Shown in pieces: positions 12,528 through 23,575 of a stretch of 64,000 nt of DNA. Source of the DNA: Neckera pumila (Eukaryota > Streptophyta > Bryopsida > Hypnales > Neckeraceae); NCBI GenBank assembly GCA_963969595.1, contig OZ018417.1:7070501-7134500 (forward strand), given 5' to 3'. The notes beneath the pieces were generated by a model that was given only the letters and a program-made list of their open reading frames with translations, had not been told where the DNA came from and did not search any database. Each line of letters starts with the position of its first letter. Within the stretch, counting starts at the first letter, position 1. Position numbers and translations under genes: made by a program.

Positions 12528-13452
12528 TTAACCCCTAAAGTCCCATTGTCCCCTCGGGGGACAAATCAGATTTCGGGCAGGTACCTACGGGTTCAATTTT
12601 TAGTGAAACTTTTTGAAACTTTTCCATAAGATAAAAAAACTAATTAGCTTCGTGGGAATATAATTTTTATTTCAATTGGTGCCCAGGAGCAAAAGTTATA
12701 CCACAAAAAGCCTCAAACTAAACTTGGCTGGTAGCACAATTTTTTTGCAAAAAGTCAAAATAAATTAATTTTTTTTTTTCTCTGAAAATTTATATTTTTG
12801 TTTACATGTGAAGCTTTGATTTATTTTATTTGGATGAATGATGAGCAAGTTATGGACAATCTAAGCATCTTTTTGAAAAAATAACTTATAGGATTCAATT
12901 TTGAATGCAATTTTCACAATTTTTTACAATTTTTTTTTGAGAATGTTGTATTTACTTGCTAAAACAATCTCACCATTGGGATTATTGTATTTCAATCCCA
13001 TCTAAGAGTTATTAACGATTCAGTTTTTTTTTTCAATCTTGGAGTTATTTCTACTTAACAATTTTTTAAAGAATCAGAAAATCAAGTGTTTCTTTTTTGA
13101 AATTTTTTTTGTAGACTTTCAAGTTACATCTTCAACATAAAATTTTTTAAATTCAAAGTCTGTAGTGCAAATTTTTTTCACAAATGGCAGTCAAAGTCAT
13201 CTGAAATTGCAAGTCAGTGTTCAAAAAAACTTTCTTTTTCAACTTTGAATGCTAATATCTTCTAGTCTATACGGTCAAACTTCATGAAATTTTTACCACA
13301 TGATCTTTGACAAGTGAAGTAGAAGATCCTATGGTTAGATTCTAATTTTTTTTTTTTTTTTTTTTTTTTTTGTGTTCTTGGTTGATTGCAGCCAAAATGG
13401 CAGTTTTGAGTGGTTTTTGACAGAAAAATGGCCTTGAAACTTTAGGTGTTAA
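12528..13452. mobile_element. TTAA-target element, copy B (group II)
   Basis: It begins TTAACCCCTAAAG and ends CTTTAGGTGTTAA, one mismatch in the 13-bp TIR. It is 925 bp long with no coding capacity. It is the best-preserved group II copy together with 47531-48452, with which it is collinear from TCCCATTGTC near the left end to AAAATGGCAGTTTTGAG near the right end. A poly-T run occupies about 13347-13370. Confidence 0.8.
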
Positions 13453-13975
13453 TATCCTTCATATGCTTTTCCATCTTTCCTTTTAAAATGCAATGATGAA
13501 CATAATAGTAACCAATCAAATCAAAATTCAAATCTGAAAAGTGGGAATTGTACTTGCTGCCAATCACGCGAAATTCAATGCTTCAAAATCGAGTTGACAA
13601 AGATTTAAGCAATTTTTCCCACTTTGATCAAACAAACATACTTTTTTCACCACATCTCACATTCCTCTATTAGAGAAAACTTCATCAAAGTTACTGAAGT
13701 CACATATTCTAATACATCTAATTTTGGCTCTGCACAGGCTAAAACAGCGACTATGAGGATTCGAGTAACATTGTAGCAATGAAGTGCATCATTCCTAAAA
13801 GTGGATATGACCGACACTGGATATGCTCGTAACAAAATATGATTGGGCGACCGAAAGTCGTGGGCTACCGAGGTCAGATGAAGAACCCCGGCTGAATCAC
13901 TCCCTGACTGGAATTAGGATTTGGCGCTCTCGAAGAATTGCACGCGAGTGTGGGATTTGATCCAACTGCGCATGA
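13453..13975 (+). promoter_or_regulatory. Upstream region of the rhodanese gene
   Basis: The sequence changes from AT-rich repeat DNA to higher GC from about 13840, as expected of a promoter and 5' leader. No clear TATA box can be singled out. An out-of-frame ATG at 13972 overlaps the first in-frame ATG (13976) and would open a short upstream reading frame of about 38 codons. Confidence 0.4.
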
Positions 13976-16582
13976 ATGCTTGCACCGCACCGCAGATTTG
14001 CTCTCCGACTTTGGCACATGGCAGCCTTTCGCATTCTTCGATTGCCTTCCATCGCCGTCTCGCCATCGCCGGTCACGCGGTGTCGTAATTTCGGGCCACT
14101 GTTGGCGCCTGAGGCTGCTGCGTGCAGGGGCGACAAGAGCGCCGGATCGTCACTTCTTCACATTTCGAGAGGGGCGGCAAGGAGTGTTAGTGGTCATGCG
14201 ATGAATGAAGAGGAGGAGGAAGTTTCAAGTAGCGGAAATGCGTCTTTTGGAGGGGAGAGATCTTCTCTTGTTGTGGTGTCCTTTTACAAGTTCGCCAACC
14301 TTCCAGATTACGAGCAGAAGCGCGCTCCATTGAAGGAGCTTTGCGAGACTAATGTATGGCTTTACATCCCTGGCGGATTTTGGATTCCGCAGGTTTTAGG
14401 GTTTAGGTGGTGGGGTTCAGGGTTTAGGTGGTCTGTGATCGATGCTGATGAGATTTTCGTGCTGGTCGTGGCTGATGGCCTGATGATTTGCAGTTTGTGT
14501 CAGGAGGTATAATATTGGCTCCGGAGGGAATCAATGGGAGCCTTTGTGGAACGCGAGAGGCAGTGGAGGTGGTGATGTCTGCCATTCAGAGTGATGAACG
14601 CCTGGCTAACCTTCGACGAACCGAGGCTCCTGCAGGAGTAGATGAGGAGGAAATCCATAATGGGCATAGTGGCAAGTCTCCTCTTGGTGCAGGCGAAAAC
14701 GCTCCTTTTAGATGGGATCACGTGCGTGTGAAGCTGAAAAAAGAGGTTCGTTCAAGCTTCTTTTTAGCATATGAACAATGATTTCATGAAATATGGAGGC
14801 AATCGCGTGAAATTCCTGAATTGTGTCGAGAATTAATGGAATGCTGTGTGACAGTAATGCATGCACTGTTTAAATTTGTGGGATTCTTGCGGGAGTCTCT
14901 GCTTTTCTGAGAATTGAGTCATCATGTTGCAGGTGGTGTCTATGGGTGTGCCGGGGGTGAATCCTGCGGACAAGGTGGGAAAGTATGTGAAGCCCAAGGA
15001 ATGGAACAAACTCATTACTGACCCTGACACGGTATGTCAAGTGTTAAGAATCCTTGTTCCATCTGCATGTTGAGCACTAGATGCTGTATACTCATGTTTT
15101 TCTTATTTTGCGACTCCCTCTACGGCTATTGCATTGAGGAATGTGTCGTGTATCTGGATTATTAGTGACCAACCTCCCAGATACGAAGTTTGCCTCTATC
15201 CTGCAAATTCTTGAGGAGTGTGCTTTTTAGGAAGCTGATCTGCTTGACGAATATGTGCTGTCTCTACCGCCTGTTCCGAACATCTGAAGAATTAGAAACA
15301 AAGAGGTCCATTTAAAGTCATATACTTCGGTATGTTTTTGCACCTTTATATGTCATGGTCAATCATCTGTTTGACATGAACATCTCCCATGCTTTGTCCA
15401 GGTAGTTGTGGATGTCAGAAATTCGTATGAGATTCGTGTTGGAAAGTTCAAGCGAGCTGTTGATCCACAAACAGATTCCTTCAGACAGTTCCCTGCCTGG
15501 GTGGAAGAGAAGCTTGGAGACGGTAGCCAAGCTGGCATGACAAATGGCCTTGATGGAAGCCAAGTAGAAGGGCACATGCAAGCTCAAGACCAAGAGATTG
15601 CGCAGACGTCGTGTGAAGAGTCAGCAGAGCCTAGAAGTCCGCGACGAATTGCCATGTACTGCACAGGCGGCATTCGGTGTGAAAAGGCAACGTCCTATCT
15701 AGTGAATCAGGGATTTGATGAGGTGAGAACACAATTTCATGTGGCGGAATTCAACTTGATGTATTGTCTAGTGAATCTCAACTAAACACTGTTAAGCCCT
15801 AAAGGACCAGGGAAGCCCAATCTAGGCCTCTCGTACTTTTTTCTAGTTTTGCGTAGGTTATATGGGGACTTTCTCCTGTCAACTTATGTTTCTTTTCTAC
15901 GAAGACCTGCATTGTTCTTCACTGATTCTGGTGATACAAAAAATTGAACCATCTAAATCATATCTTTTTGAACATCATCAATTGAATCAGACATTGAATC
16001 CTTGGGGTTTATTTTTCCATATAACTGCACAGATTGCAGGAGGCTTTCCTTTATTTTGAACCCGAAGGACATAGTGGATTCGGTGACTAAAAATTTACAA
16101 ATTGAGAGTGCTGTGAGGATATTTAACAAGCTAGCAAAACTAGAATTTACAGAGGAAGTAACGATTGATTTGTGGTGTCTACTCAGGTGTACCACCTGGA
16201 AGGAGGGATCCTCAAGTATCTAGAAGAGACACCTGCATCTGAAAGTCTCTGGGAAGGCGAGTGCTTCGTCTTTGACAAGAGAGTTGCTGTAGGGCATGGA
16301 TTGAAGCAGGGATCTTTTCGGTTATGTTATGCTTGCAAGAAGCCTGTCAACGCTTTAGACATGGAGTCCCCACTGTGGGAAGAAGGCGTGTCATGTCCTT
16401 ATTGTTTTCATGGGAAATCTGAGGCTGAGAAAACCAGAGCTCGAGCTCGACATGAACAGTTCTTACATTGGGGAGTCATTGGTGGTCCAGATAAAGGGCG
16501 GTCTAAACCCACACTTAGTCAACAACGAAACTCAGAGTTCCATGAAAGGACCCACTACTTTTCTCTTAAATCAATTGTATAA
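13976..16582 (+). CDS. STR7: Rhodanese-like domain protein, STR7/TrhO-type
   Basis: Five exons with GT-AG introns and matching phases: 13976-14353, 14494-14745, 14933-15031, 15402-15722, 16187-16582, giving 481 residues; starting at ATG 14018 it would be 467. The first 70 or so residues are rich in R, S and A and look like an organelle transit peptide. Residues about 100-210 hold the N-terminal domain with [14 protein letters not shown], typical of the UPF0176/TrhO group. The rhodanese domain follows (DVRNSYE; active-site loop CTGGIR with Cys at about 330). The C-terminus has CYAC and CPYC pairs (397/400, 420/423), a likely zinc site, then [11 protein letters not shown]. Bacterial TrhO hydroxylates tRNA wobble uridine; the plant role is not established. 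From memory it is closer to Arabidopsis STR7 than STR8. Intron 1 has telomere-like TTTAGGG repeats. The gene is convergent with the MYND gene. Confidence 0.9.
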
Positions 16583-17331
16583 ATTTTCTAAGCCTGGAAG
16601 TCCATGATATCTTTTGGTGGATTTTGGATTCTAGAATTTTTGTACAGTAGATTAAACCTTTGACTTCATACTGTTGCATTTAATCTAGTAGACGGAGTAG
16701 GGTGTTCTCCATTCAATTACCAATTTCACTCATTTAGAGGTCAGTGGAACACGAGATGAAAAATGGAGGCGAAACTTATCAACTACCTATAATTCAACCA
16801 AATTTTGGTGCAATCAAATCCTCTTGAAAACGGGGTCAAGACGCACTCAAAAGGTTTGATAACAAATTGCTCAGTATTATCTACAATTAGGAGCTAATGT
16901 TTGGTTTTGGAAAAGCACAAGCGAACCGTCTGACAGCAACTTTGATTTTGATCCTTAGACTCCACTGGAGTGACTTCAATCTCAACCATCATCCTACAAG
17001 TGTGAGGGAAAAAGCCTTTACAAGTGCAATGGACTTGGTAGTCATTTCCAACCTGAAAAATAGCTCTCCAAGTACCCAGGCTTTCTCGGGCTAAATATTG
17101 TCAGATTTTGACAACTTTCTGGTCGAGCAGGAAATATGAGGAAAATTTGAGAATTTAGACAAATTCCGACGCAAATTTGTTAATTCCCAGATGCAGTTTT
17201 GTAGCCAGACCAAAATTTGGGAGCCACCCCAGCGGAAAATGAGAAATAAAAATAAATAAATAAATAAATAAATGACTGCAAGTCTTGAGGATAAAAACAC
17301 CTTTTACAGGAAGTAAGATTCTGAAAGGACT
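16583..17331. other. Convergent intergenic segment
   Basis: It lies between the 3' ends of the rhodanese gene (+) and MYND gene 1 (-) and must hold both 3' untranslated regions. It contains an (AATA)n microsatellite at about 17245-17273. No exon seen. Confidence 0.5.
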
Positions 17332-18555
17332 TCATTCAGTTGTATCGGTATTATCATCGGAGGTTCGTCGTCCACTTTCAAAGCCGGAACAGAACAGTGC
17401 ATACGAACTTGGAGTGAGATTGCGGAGCACCTCCTTCTTCGGCTTCTCTGGGTTTTCAAGATATTCCTCAAAGAGAGGCTGCAGAAAAGCCTGGCAGAAG
17501 GAACACAGCACCTCGACTTGCTTCGGTGAGAGCTCCTTCTTCTCGGCGTGAACCACGAGACAACTTCCAGCAGGCCTTTGCCAATCCCAAGGGTAAGCCC
17601 AGCCCCAAAACTCACTCTGCGGGTCAGCATTTAGATGAAGGAATGTCGCTGCTTGGTTTCCTTCCACCGTGTCGCTCGCAGGCTTGATGCGTCTCACTAT
17701 AACAGGCAAACCAATGAGATTCGAAATGCTGGTAACCCGTTCCTTCCATATTGGATCCTGGCTTGATACTTTGACAGCCTCAAACTTTTGGTTCTCTCTC
17801 GCAGAGACATCACTTTTGCAGTTGATTCTCACACCCGGGACAGTCAAATCGAAATTCATTTGATGAAATCGGTTAGCTAGCCAGGGATCTACTCCAGCTG
17901 CTTCTTGCTTTAGAGCATTCTCAAGCGGCGATTGAGGCCCTTTGTGTTCTCGGTTGAGGCTCATTTTGCTAATATGAATACTGGAACAGTACGAGCGAAG
18001 AAGATCAACGACATCTCGAAAATCAACTGTATCCATGTGAAGATACGTACCAGAATCAAGTTCAAGAGTGGCGACTTTCATTGCCAACATGCTACCACAC
18101 CAAGTATGGAATGCAAACCCTTTTGTTAGCCCAGCGGTGGTGCGGTTCGGCAGGGATCCATCAATAAGAGCAGTATCCCTCATAAAAAGCTGAATCTGAT
18201 CTTCCCGTTTCCGAGAACGAATGGCATTCCCCCAGACCCGAACGCTGTCCGACGTGTCCATGCCGACGAAGGGCTTGATCTCGAAGTTTTCAAATCCGCC
18301 GGTGAAATCGTCCTTCTCCGGGACCCATTCCGTTGGAACCCAAACGAATTCTGGGGTCACTTTGTCGACTGGGAGGTAGATGCCTCGTCTTGCTGATGCA
18401 TTTGGTGGCGTTGCGAAGTTTTGAAGCTGCTTGCAGAGAAGCTTGTGGATCGGCCAGTCTGCGTTCTGGCATTCTTTGGTACAGTAAGCACTGCAATAAC
18501 ATAAGGAGCACCGCCCTGAGGAAGGGTTGCTGCACATGGTACATTGTTGCGCCAT
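17332..18555 (-). CDS. MYND-type zinc-finger protein, copy 1 (intact)
   Basis: A single uninterrupted frame of 407 residues starting at ATG 18555. The N-terminus is a complete MYND zinc finger: C5-C8, C16-C19, C25-C29, H37-C41, with the usual YC and WPxHK-type spacing. MYND fingers bind two zinc ions and usually mediate protein-protein contacts. The remaining 365 residues form no domain I recognise. There is no SET domain, so it is not an SMYD methyltransferase. No signal peptide or membrane segment, so it is probably cytosolic or nuclear. The gene appears intronless in its coding part. It is convergent with the rhodanese gene and has a frameshifted tandem paralogue at 21788-23012. The function is unknown. 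Confidence 0.85.
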   Translation of the reverse strand: MAQQCTMCSNPSSGRCSLCYCSAYCTKECQNADWPIHKLLCKQLQNFATPPNASARRGIYLPVDKVTPEFVWVPTEWVPEKDDFTGGFENFEIKPFVGMDTSDSVRVWGNAIRSRKREDQIQLFMRDTALIDGSLPNRTTAGLTKGFAFHTWCGSMLAMKVATLELDSGTYLHMDTVDFRDVVDLLRSYCSSIHISKMSLNREHKGPQSPLENALKQEAAGVDPWLANRFHQMNFDLTVPGVRINCKSDVSARENQKFEAVKVSSQDPIWKERVTSISNLIGLPVIVRRIKPASDTVEGNQAATFLHLNADPQSEFWGWAYPWDWQRPAGSCLVVHAEKKELSPKQVEVLCSFCQAFLQPLFEEYLENPEKPKKEVLRNLTPSSYALFCSGFESGRRTSDDNTDTTE

Positions 18556-19740
18556 CCCTACCTGTAACGCTTTTTAGATTAGAAAGATAAGGACCTCTAC
18601 CGCAAACGAACTGGTGAACCATTGAAATTCCAGAATAGTGACCAAAGAACCATAAATGCTACGTAAAGCACGAATAGCTCTAGAATTCCGACCGACAGCC
18701 GTTTCCACGGACCAGTCACCAGATCGTCCTCAAACCCTAATTCAGACACACTAAAACAGGGGCGGCCAGTCTCCTTTCTGGTATTTTTCTTAACGCAAGC
18801 ACTGCCTCAAATCCACCAAAATGTAAAGCAATGACATGCAATTAGACGACATCCCTCAGCAATAGCAACCGACCTTGTCCAACACCAGAGAAGCAGAAGT
18901 CACAACAAAGAATGCTAACACAGATCCACCAGACCACGGCGCTCCTCAAACCTGTTACAGCTGACACACCACAACTTAACCCCTCAAGAGCCTAGGACTC
19001 ACAGTTTCATATGATCATCGTTTTGCGAAAATAGTAGATTTCAACTGGGACTGAATTCTATATCACTGGAATCACTGGAAAACATTTCTTGGCTTGGTGA
19101 GAATTTAAATAAAATTAAACAAAAGAAAGTTCGCATATGACGAACTCAAAACTGCGAGCCACAAATTTCGGCTTCTTGGTTCTTGATCCAAACGCGGCTA
19201 AAAGCTGAACAGAACCAGAAAGCCACTTCACCGTGACCAATTACGCCAATTTCGTTCCAAAACTGCACTCCCGAAGACCAACAAAGCTACCCTCACGTAC
19301 TTCAAGAACGACCAAAAACTAGCTCATGATCACTTTGAAAGCAAAATCTCCGGGATCTCCGGATTCCAGCTCTCCAGGGCACGCATTCCAGCAGAATTCA
19401 TATGAGAAAAGAAGCGACATTGCACTTACGAGCAGCTAGTCCTGCCGAACCCGTTGCGTCCTCCACGCACCGTAGCTTACGATTCCCTGGGCCAAACACG
19501 ACGAGACGAAGCTCGGGGACAGCAGTGCAACCGGGAGGCGCACAATTCGCAGCTCGACGATCGGCAAAATCTGTGCGCGTGTGTTGACGTCGGAGTCAGA
19601 AGCCGAGAATCTAAATTGCGACCACAACAAAAGTACGGTCTGTCAGTGGAGCTTCTGCTTGACTGCTTCTTGAAATCACAAAGAAGAAATTAAACGGGAA
19701 ATTAAAGTGACATGGGCGTAAGCGGCTCACATTTGTCACT
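18556..19740 (-). promoter_or_regulatory. Upstream region of MYND gene 1
   Basis: About 700 bp next to the start are conserved in the duplicate. A lone TTAACCCCTCAAGAGCC motif at about 18976, also present in unit 2 at about 23288 (there CTAACCCC), resembles one end of the TTAA elements. GC rises at 19400-19600, which could be a promoter or 5' leader exon, but I found no convincing coding exon. The placement of promoter elements is not resolved. Confidence 0.35.
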
Positions 19741-20070
19741 TTGCAGTAAGTGGGCGTTCATTTCGAATTCAGAATACACTATTGTGCCGGCAATCTCTTG
19801 AATGCAGATAATCATTTGAAAATTCAAGAACTGCATCGGCAGTACAATGTAGAAAACAGTGCAGCTCGTCTAATATAAAAAATTGTAACGCCTACCTTTA
19901 ACTAGGTAGGTCTGAAGAACGCATTTGTTTGCCGTTTTGCACATTGAATGTTGCATTTTCCAAGAGCATCATGTCCTACACAGTAGCACCAAAAAAACAC
20001 CTCACAGAGGCAGCAAGTTGATCTTGCAATTAAAAAGAGTCCACCTTGGCATGCAGTCATCGACGCCATT

Positions 20071-20336
20071 AGTGTCACGCACATGAGGCTGCTGGCGGAA
20101 GCCGGCTCCTGGGGATGAAATGGTTGCCCAGCAAGGTCCCAGCGCGGTGGCAAGCAACTATTGAAGGGAAAACTGCCCGCGAACAGCAGCGTGAACAATA
20201 TCGGCTTCTGGCGCGGCTTTGCTCGGCTCTTAGTTTTCCGGTGCTTTGAGCGCAGCCGGCTTCAGCCAGCTCCCGTCGACGAGTTTCATCAGGGCAGCGG
20301 CATCAGGCGGCTTCGAAGCCGCATGTGCGAGACACT
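20071..20336. mobile_element. GC-rich foldback element between the duplication units
   Basis: The left end AGTGTCACGCACATGAGGCT and the right end (reverse complement AGTGTCTCGCACATGCGGCT) are inverted repeats, and the pairing continues less perfectly to GATGAAA on both sides. ATT flanks each end, a possible 3-bp target duplication. The interior is unusually GC-rich for this window and opens spurious frames. No transposase. Confidence 0.65.
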
Positions 20337-20831
20337 ATTATCTTCCTAATGCGGCGGCACTACAGTGGCCGTCGAATGCATTCATGAAGTTCAAATTGCA
20401 CTACTTGCAGAGTACTCTTCAATTGACCATAAGAAGAAATGAGAATAACTGCAGCAAGCCACATCTGTACATACTGTAGTACGACATCTTATCAGTTGCA
20501 AATCTTATGATTCTTCAATCGAGTTCCCAGTGACTAGGAGTTCCTTCGCTCCGTTCTGATTCGGAGTACTGTATGACTTAAACCAGTCTATGACAGGCAG
20601 AATGACTGGTTTGCCTTGTTGGCAGTGTTAAAATTTTTGTTTTTTAAATTCCACATTAAGGCAAATGTCAGATATGGGGAGAGTAATCGAATTTTTTTTT
20701 TTTTCTTTTACTTTTGGGTCAAAGTATGAATTTGTAATGAACGTTTGAAGCGTGTTGCACAATTGACCCAAAAGAGTCTCTGAACTACCCCAAAACTGAC
20801 AAAACTGTATCCATAATGAACATTTTACTCA

Positions 20832-21100
20832 CTTTTCGGTTATGTTATGCTTGCAAGTAGCCTGTCAACGCTTTAAACATGGAGTCCTCACTGTGGGAAG
20901 AAGGCGTGTCATGTCCTTATTGTTTTCATGGGAAATTTGAGGCTGAGAAAACCAGAGCTCGAGCTTGACACGAACAGTTTTTTACTTTGGGGAGTCACTG
21001 GGGGTCCAGATAAAGAACGGTCTAAACCCACACTAAGTCAACAACAAAACTCAGAGTTCCCTGAAAGGGCCCATTACTTTTCTCTTTAATCAATTGTCTA
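20832..21100 (+). pseudogene. Rhodanese gene 3'-exon fragment
   Basis: A duplicated piece of the last exon of the rhodanese gene, starting about 130 bp inside that exon. It encodes LCYACK, then an in-frame TAG in place of a Lys codon, then PVNALNMESSLWEEG and SCPYC. Later there is another stop (TGA) where the parent has Arg (RARARHEQ). No upstream exons accompany it. It is a by-product of the tandem duplication and cannot make a rhodanese. Confidence 0.85.
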
Positions 21101-21787
21101 AATTTTAAATGGAAGTCCACGATAGCTTTTGGTGGATTTTGGATTCTAGAATTCTTGTGCAGTAGATTAAAGCTTTGAATTCATACTGTTGCATTTAATT
21201 TAGTGGACGGAGCAGAGTGTACTCCATGGAATTACCAATGTCAATCATTTAGAGGTCAGTGGAACACGAGATGGAAAATGGAGGTGAGACTTATCAACTA
21301 CCTTTAGTTCAATCCTCTTGAAAACAGGTCAATATGAATTCAAAAGGCTTGATAACAAACTGCAATGAGGAGCCAATGTTTGGATTTGGAGAAACACAAA
21401 CGAACCCTCTGACAACAACTCTGAAGCTGATCCTTATAGACTCCACTGGAATGACTTCAATCTCAACAATCATCCTACAATGGGAAAATGCCTTCACAAG
21501 TGCGAGTCATTCCAACCTGGAAAACAGCTCAACAAGTACCCACTCTTTCTCGGGCTAAAGATCGTCAGATTTTGACAACTCTTTTGGTCGAGCAGGCAAT
21601 GAGGGAAGTATGAGAATTTAGACAAAGTCTAACACAAATTTGTGAATCCCCCCAGACGTAGTATAGTAGCCAGACCAGAATTTGGGAGCCACCCTAGCGG
21701 AAAATGAGAAATTTAAAAAAAAGAGGACTGCCTGCAAGTCTTGAGGAAAAAAGCACCTTTCACAGGAGGTAAGATTCTGGAACGACT

Positions 21788-23012
21788 TCATTCAGTTATA
21801 TCTTCATCATAGACTCGTCGTCCACTTTCAAAATCGGAACAGAACTGTGCATATGAACTTGGAGTGAGATGGCGAAGCACCGCATTCTTCAGCTTCAAGT
21901 TCCCTGGATTTTCAACAGATTCCTCAAAGAGAGGCTGCAGAAAATCCTGGCAGAAGGAACACAGTACCTCGACTTGCTTCGGTGAGAGCTCCTTCTTCTC
22001 GGCGTGCACCACGAGACAACTTCCAGCAGGCCTTTGCCAATCCCAAGGGTAAGCCCAGCCCCAAGACTCACTCTGCGGGTCAGCATTCAGATGAAGGAAT
22101 GTCGCTGCTTGGTTTCCTTCCACCGTGTCGCTCGCAGGCTTGATGCATCTCACTATAACAGGCATACCAATGAGATTCGAAATACTGGTGATCGGCGCAT
22201 TCCATATTGGGGTCCTTGCTTGGTACTTTGACAGCTTCAAACATTTGGTTCCCTCTTGCAAAGAGATCTCTAATGCAGTTGATTCTCACACCCGGGATGT
22301 CAGACAAATCGAAATTCATTTGATTGAATCGGTTAGCTAGCGAGGGATCTACTCCAGCTGCCTCTTGCTTCAGAGCATTCTCAAGCGGTGATTGAGGCCC
22401 TTTGTGTTCTGGGTTGAGTTTCATGTTGTTGATATTAATACTGGAACTGTACGAGCGAAGAAGATCAACCAGATCTCGAAAATCAACTGTGTCCATGTGA
22501 AGATACTTGCCAGACTCAAAATCCGGAGTGCCCTTCATTGCCAACATGCTACCACACCAAGGGTGGAATGCAACCCCTTTTGTTAGCCCAGCGATGGCGC
22601 GGTTCGGCAGGGATCCATCAATAACAGCAGTATCCCTCATGTATAGCTGAATCTTATCTTTCCGTTTCCGGGAACGAATGGCATTCCCCCAGACACGAAC
22701 GCAATCCCACGTGTCCATGCCGATGTAGGGCTTGATCTTGAAGTCTTCGAATCCCCAGGTGAACTCGTCCTTCTCCGGGACCCACTCAGTTGGAACCCAA
22801 ACGAATTCTGGGGTCACTTTGTCGACTGGGAGGTAGATGCCTCGTCTTGCTGATGCATTTGGTGGCGTTGCAAAGTTTTGAAACTGCTTGCAGAGAAGCT
22901 TGTGGATCGGCCAGTCTGCTTTCTGGCATTCCTTCGTACAGTAAGCACTGCAATGACATGAGGTGCACCGCCCTGAGGAAGGGTTGCTGCACATGGTACA
23001 TTGTTGCGCCAT
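21788..23012 (-). pseudogene. MYND-type zinc-finger protein, copy 2 (frameshifted)
   Basis: A tandem paralogue of the 17332-18555 gene starting at ATG 23012. All eight zinc ligands of the MYND finger are kept, and the frame is open for about 265 residues with strong similarity to copy 1. At 22209-22212 (CCCC on the minus strand; copy 1 has one base fewer at GATCCAATATGG) a 1-nt insertion shifts the frame, giving an unrelated tail and a 310-residue product. The original frame continues open to 21788 with the normal C-terminus. It may be a young pseudogene, a truncated but expressed gene, or a homopolymer sequencing error; the intact downstream frame makes the last option real. Confidence 0.75.
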
Positions 23013-23575
23013 CCCTACCTGAAACGACTTTTAGATGAGAAAGATTTCGAAATATAGGAAGGACCTCTACCACAGACGAACTGGTGAACCATTGAAATTC
23101 CAGAATAGTGACCAAACCCACCAAAATGCAAAGCAATGAAATGCAATTGCACGACGTCCCTCAGCAATAGCAACCGACCTTGTCCAATACCAGAGTCTAA
23201 GCAAAAATCACAACAAAGAATGCTAACACAGATCCTCCACAGACCATGGCGCTCCTCAAACCTGTTACAGCAGACACACCACAACCTAACCCCTCAAGAG
23301 CCTAGGATTCACAGTTTCAAATGGTCATCGTTTTGCGGAAATAGTAGATTTCAACTGGGACTGAGAGTTTAAATCAAATAAAACAAAAGAAAGTCCGCAT
23401 ACGACTAACTCAAAACTGCTTAACAAAAACATGAGCCTCAAATTTCGGCTTCTTGGTTCTTGATCCATACAGGCTAAAACCCGAACAGAACCAGAGAGCC
23501 ACTTCACAGTGACCAATTACGCCAACTTCATTTCAAAATCGTACTCCCTAGAACCAACGAAGCTATCCTCACCAC

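Larger units (their letters stand above)
16314..19300. repeat. Tandem segmental duplication, unit 1
   Basis: This block (3' part of the last rhodanese exon, the intergenic segment, the whole MYND gene and about 700 bp of its upstream DNA) recurs in the same order and orientation at 20832-23575. By eye the coding parts agree at roughly nine bases in ten. Unit 1 has 165 bp (about 18647-18811) that unit 2 lacks. Unit 1 contains the intact genes, so it is taken as the parental copy. The edges are approximate. Confidence 0.85.
20832..23575. repeat. Tandem segmental duplication, unit 2
   Basis: This is the second copy of 16314-19300, in direct orientation. The left breakpoint falls inside the last rhodanese exon, at CTTTTCGGTTATGTTATGC. 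It lacks 165 bp of the upstream region. The decay of the rhodanese piece and the single frameshift in the MYND copy suggest that this unit is the derived one. Confidence 0.85.

Noticed and set aside
19902..20479. Several 60-100 codon frames in a GC-rich stretch
   Set aside because: They cross the GC-rich foldback 20071-20336 and show no domain or splice pattern.
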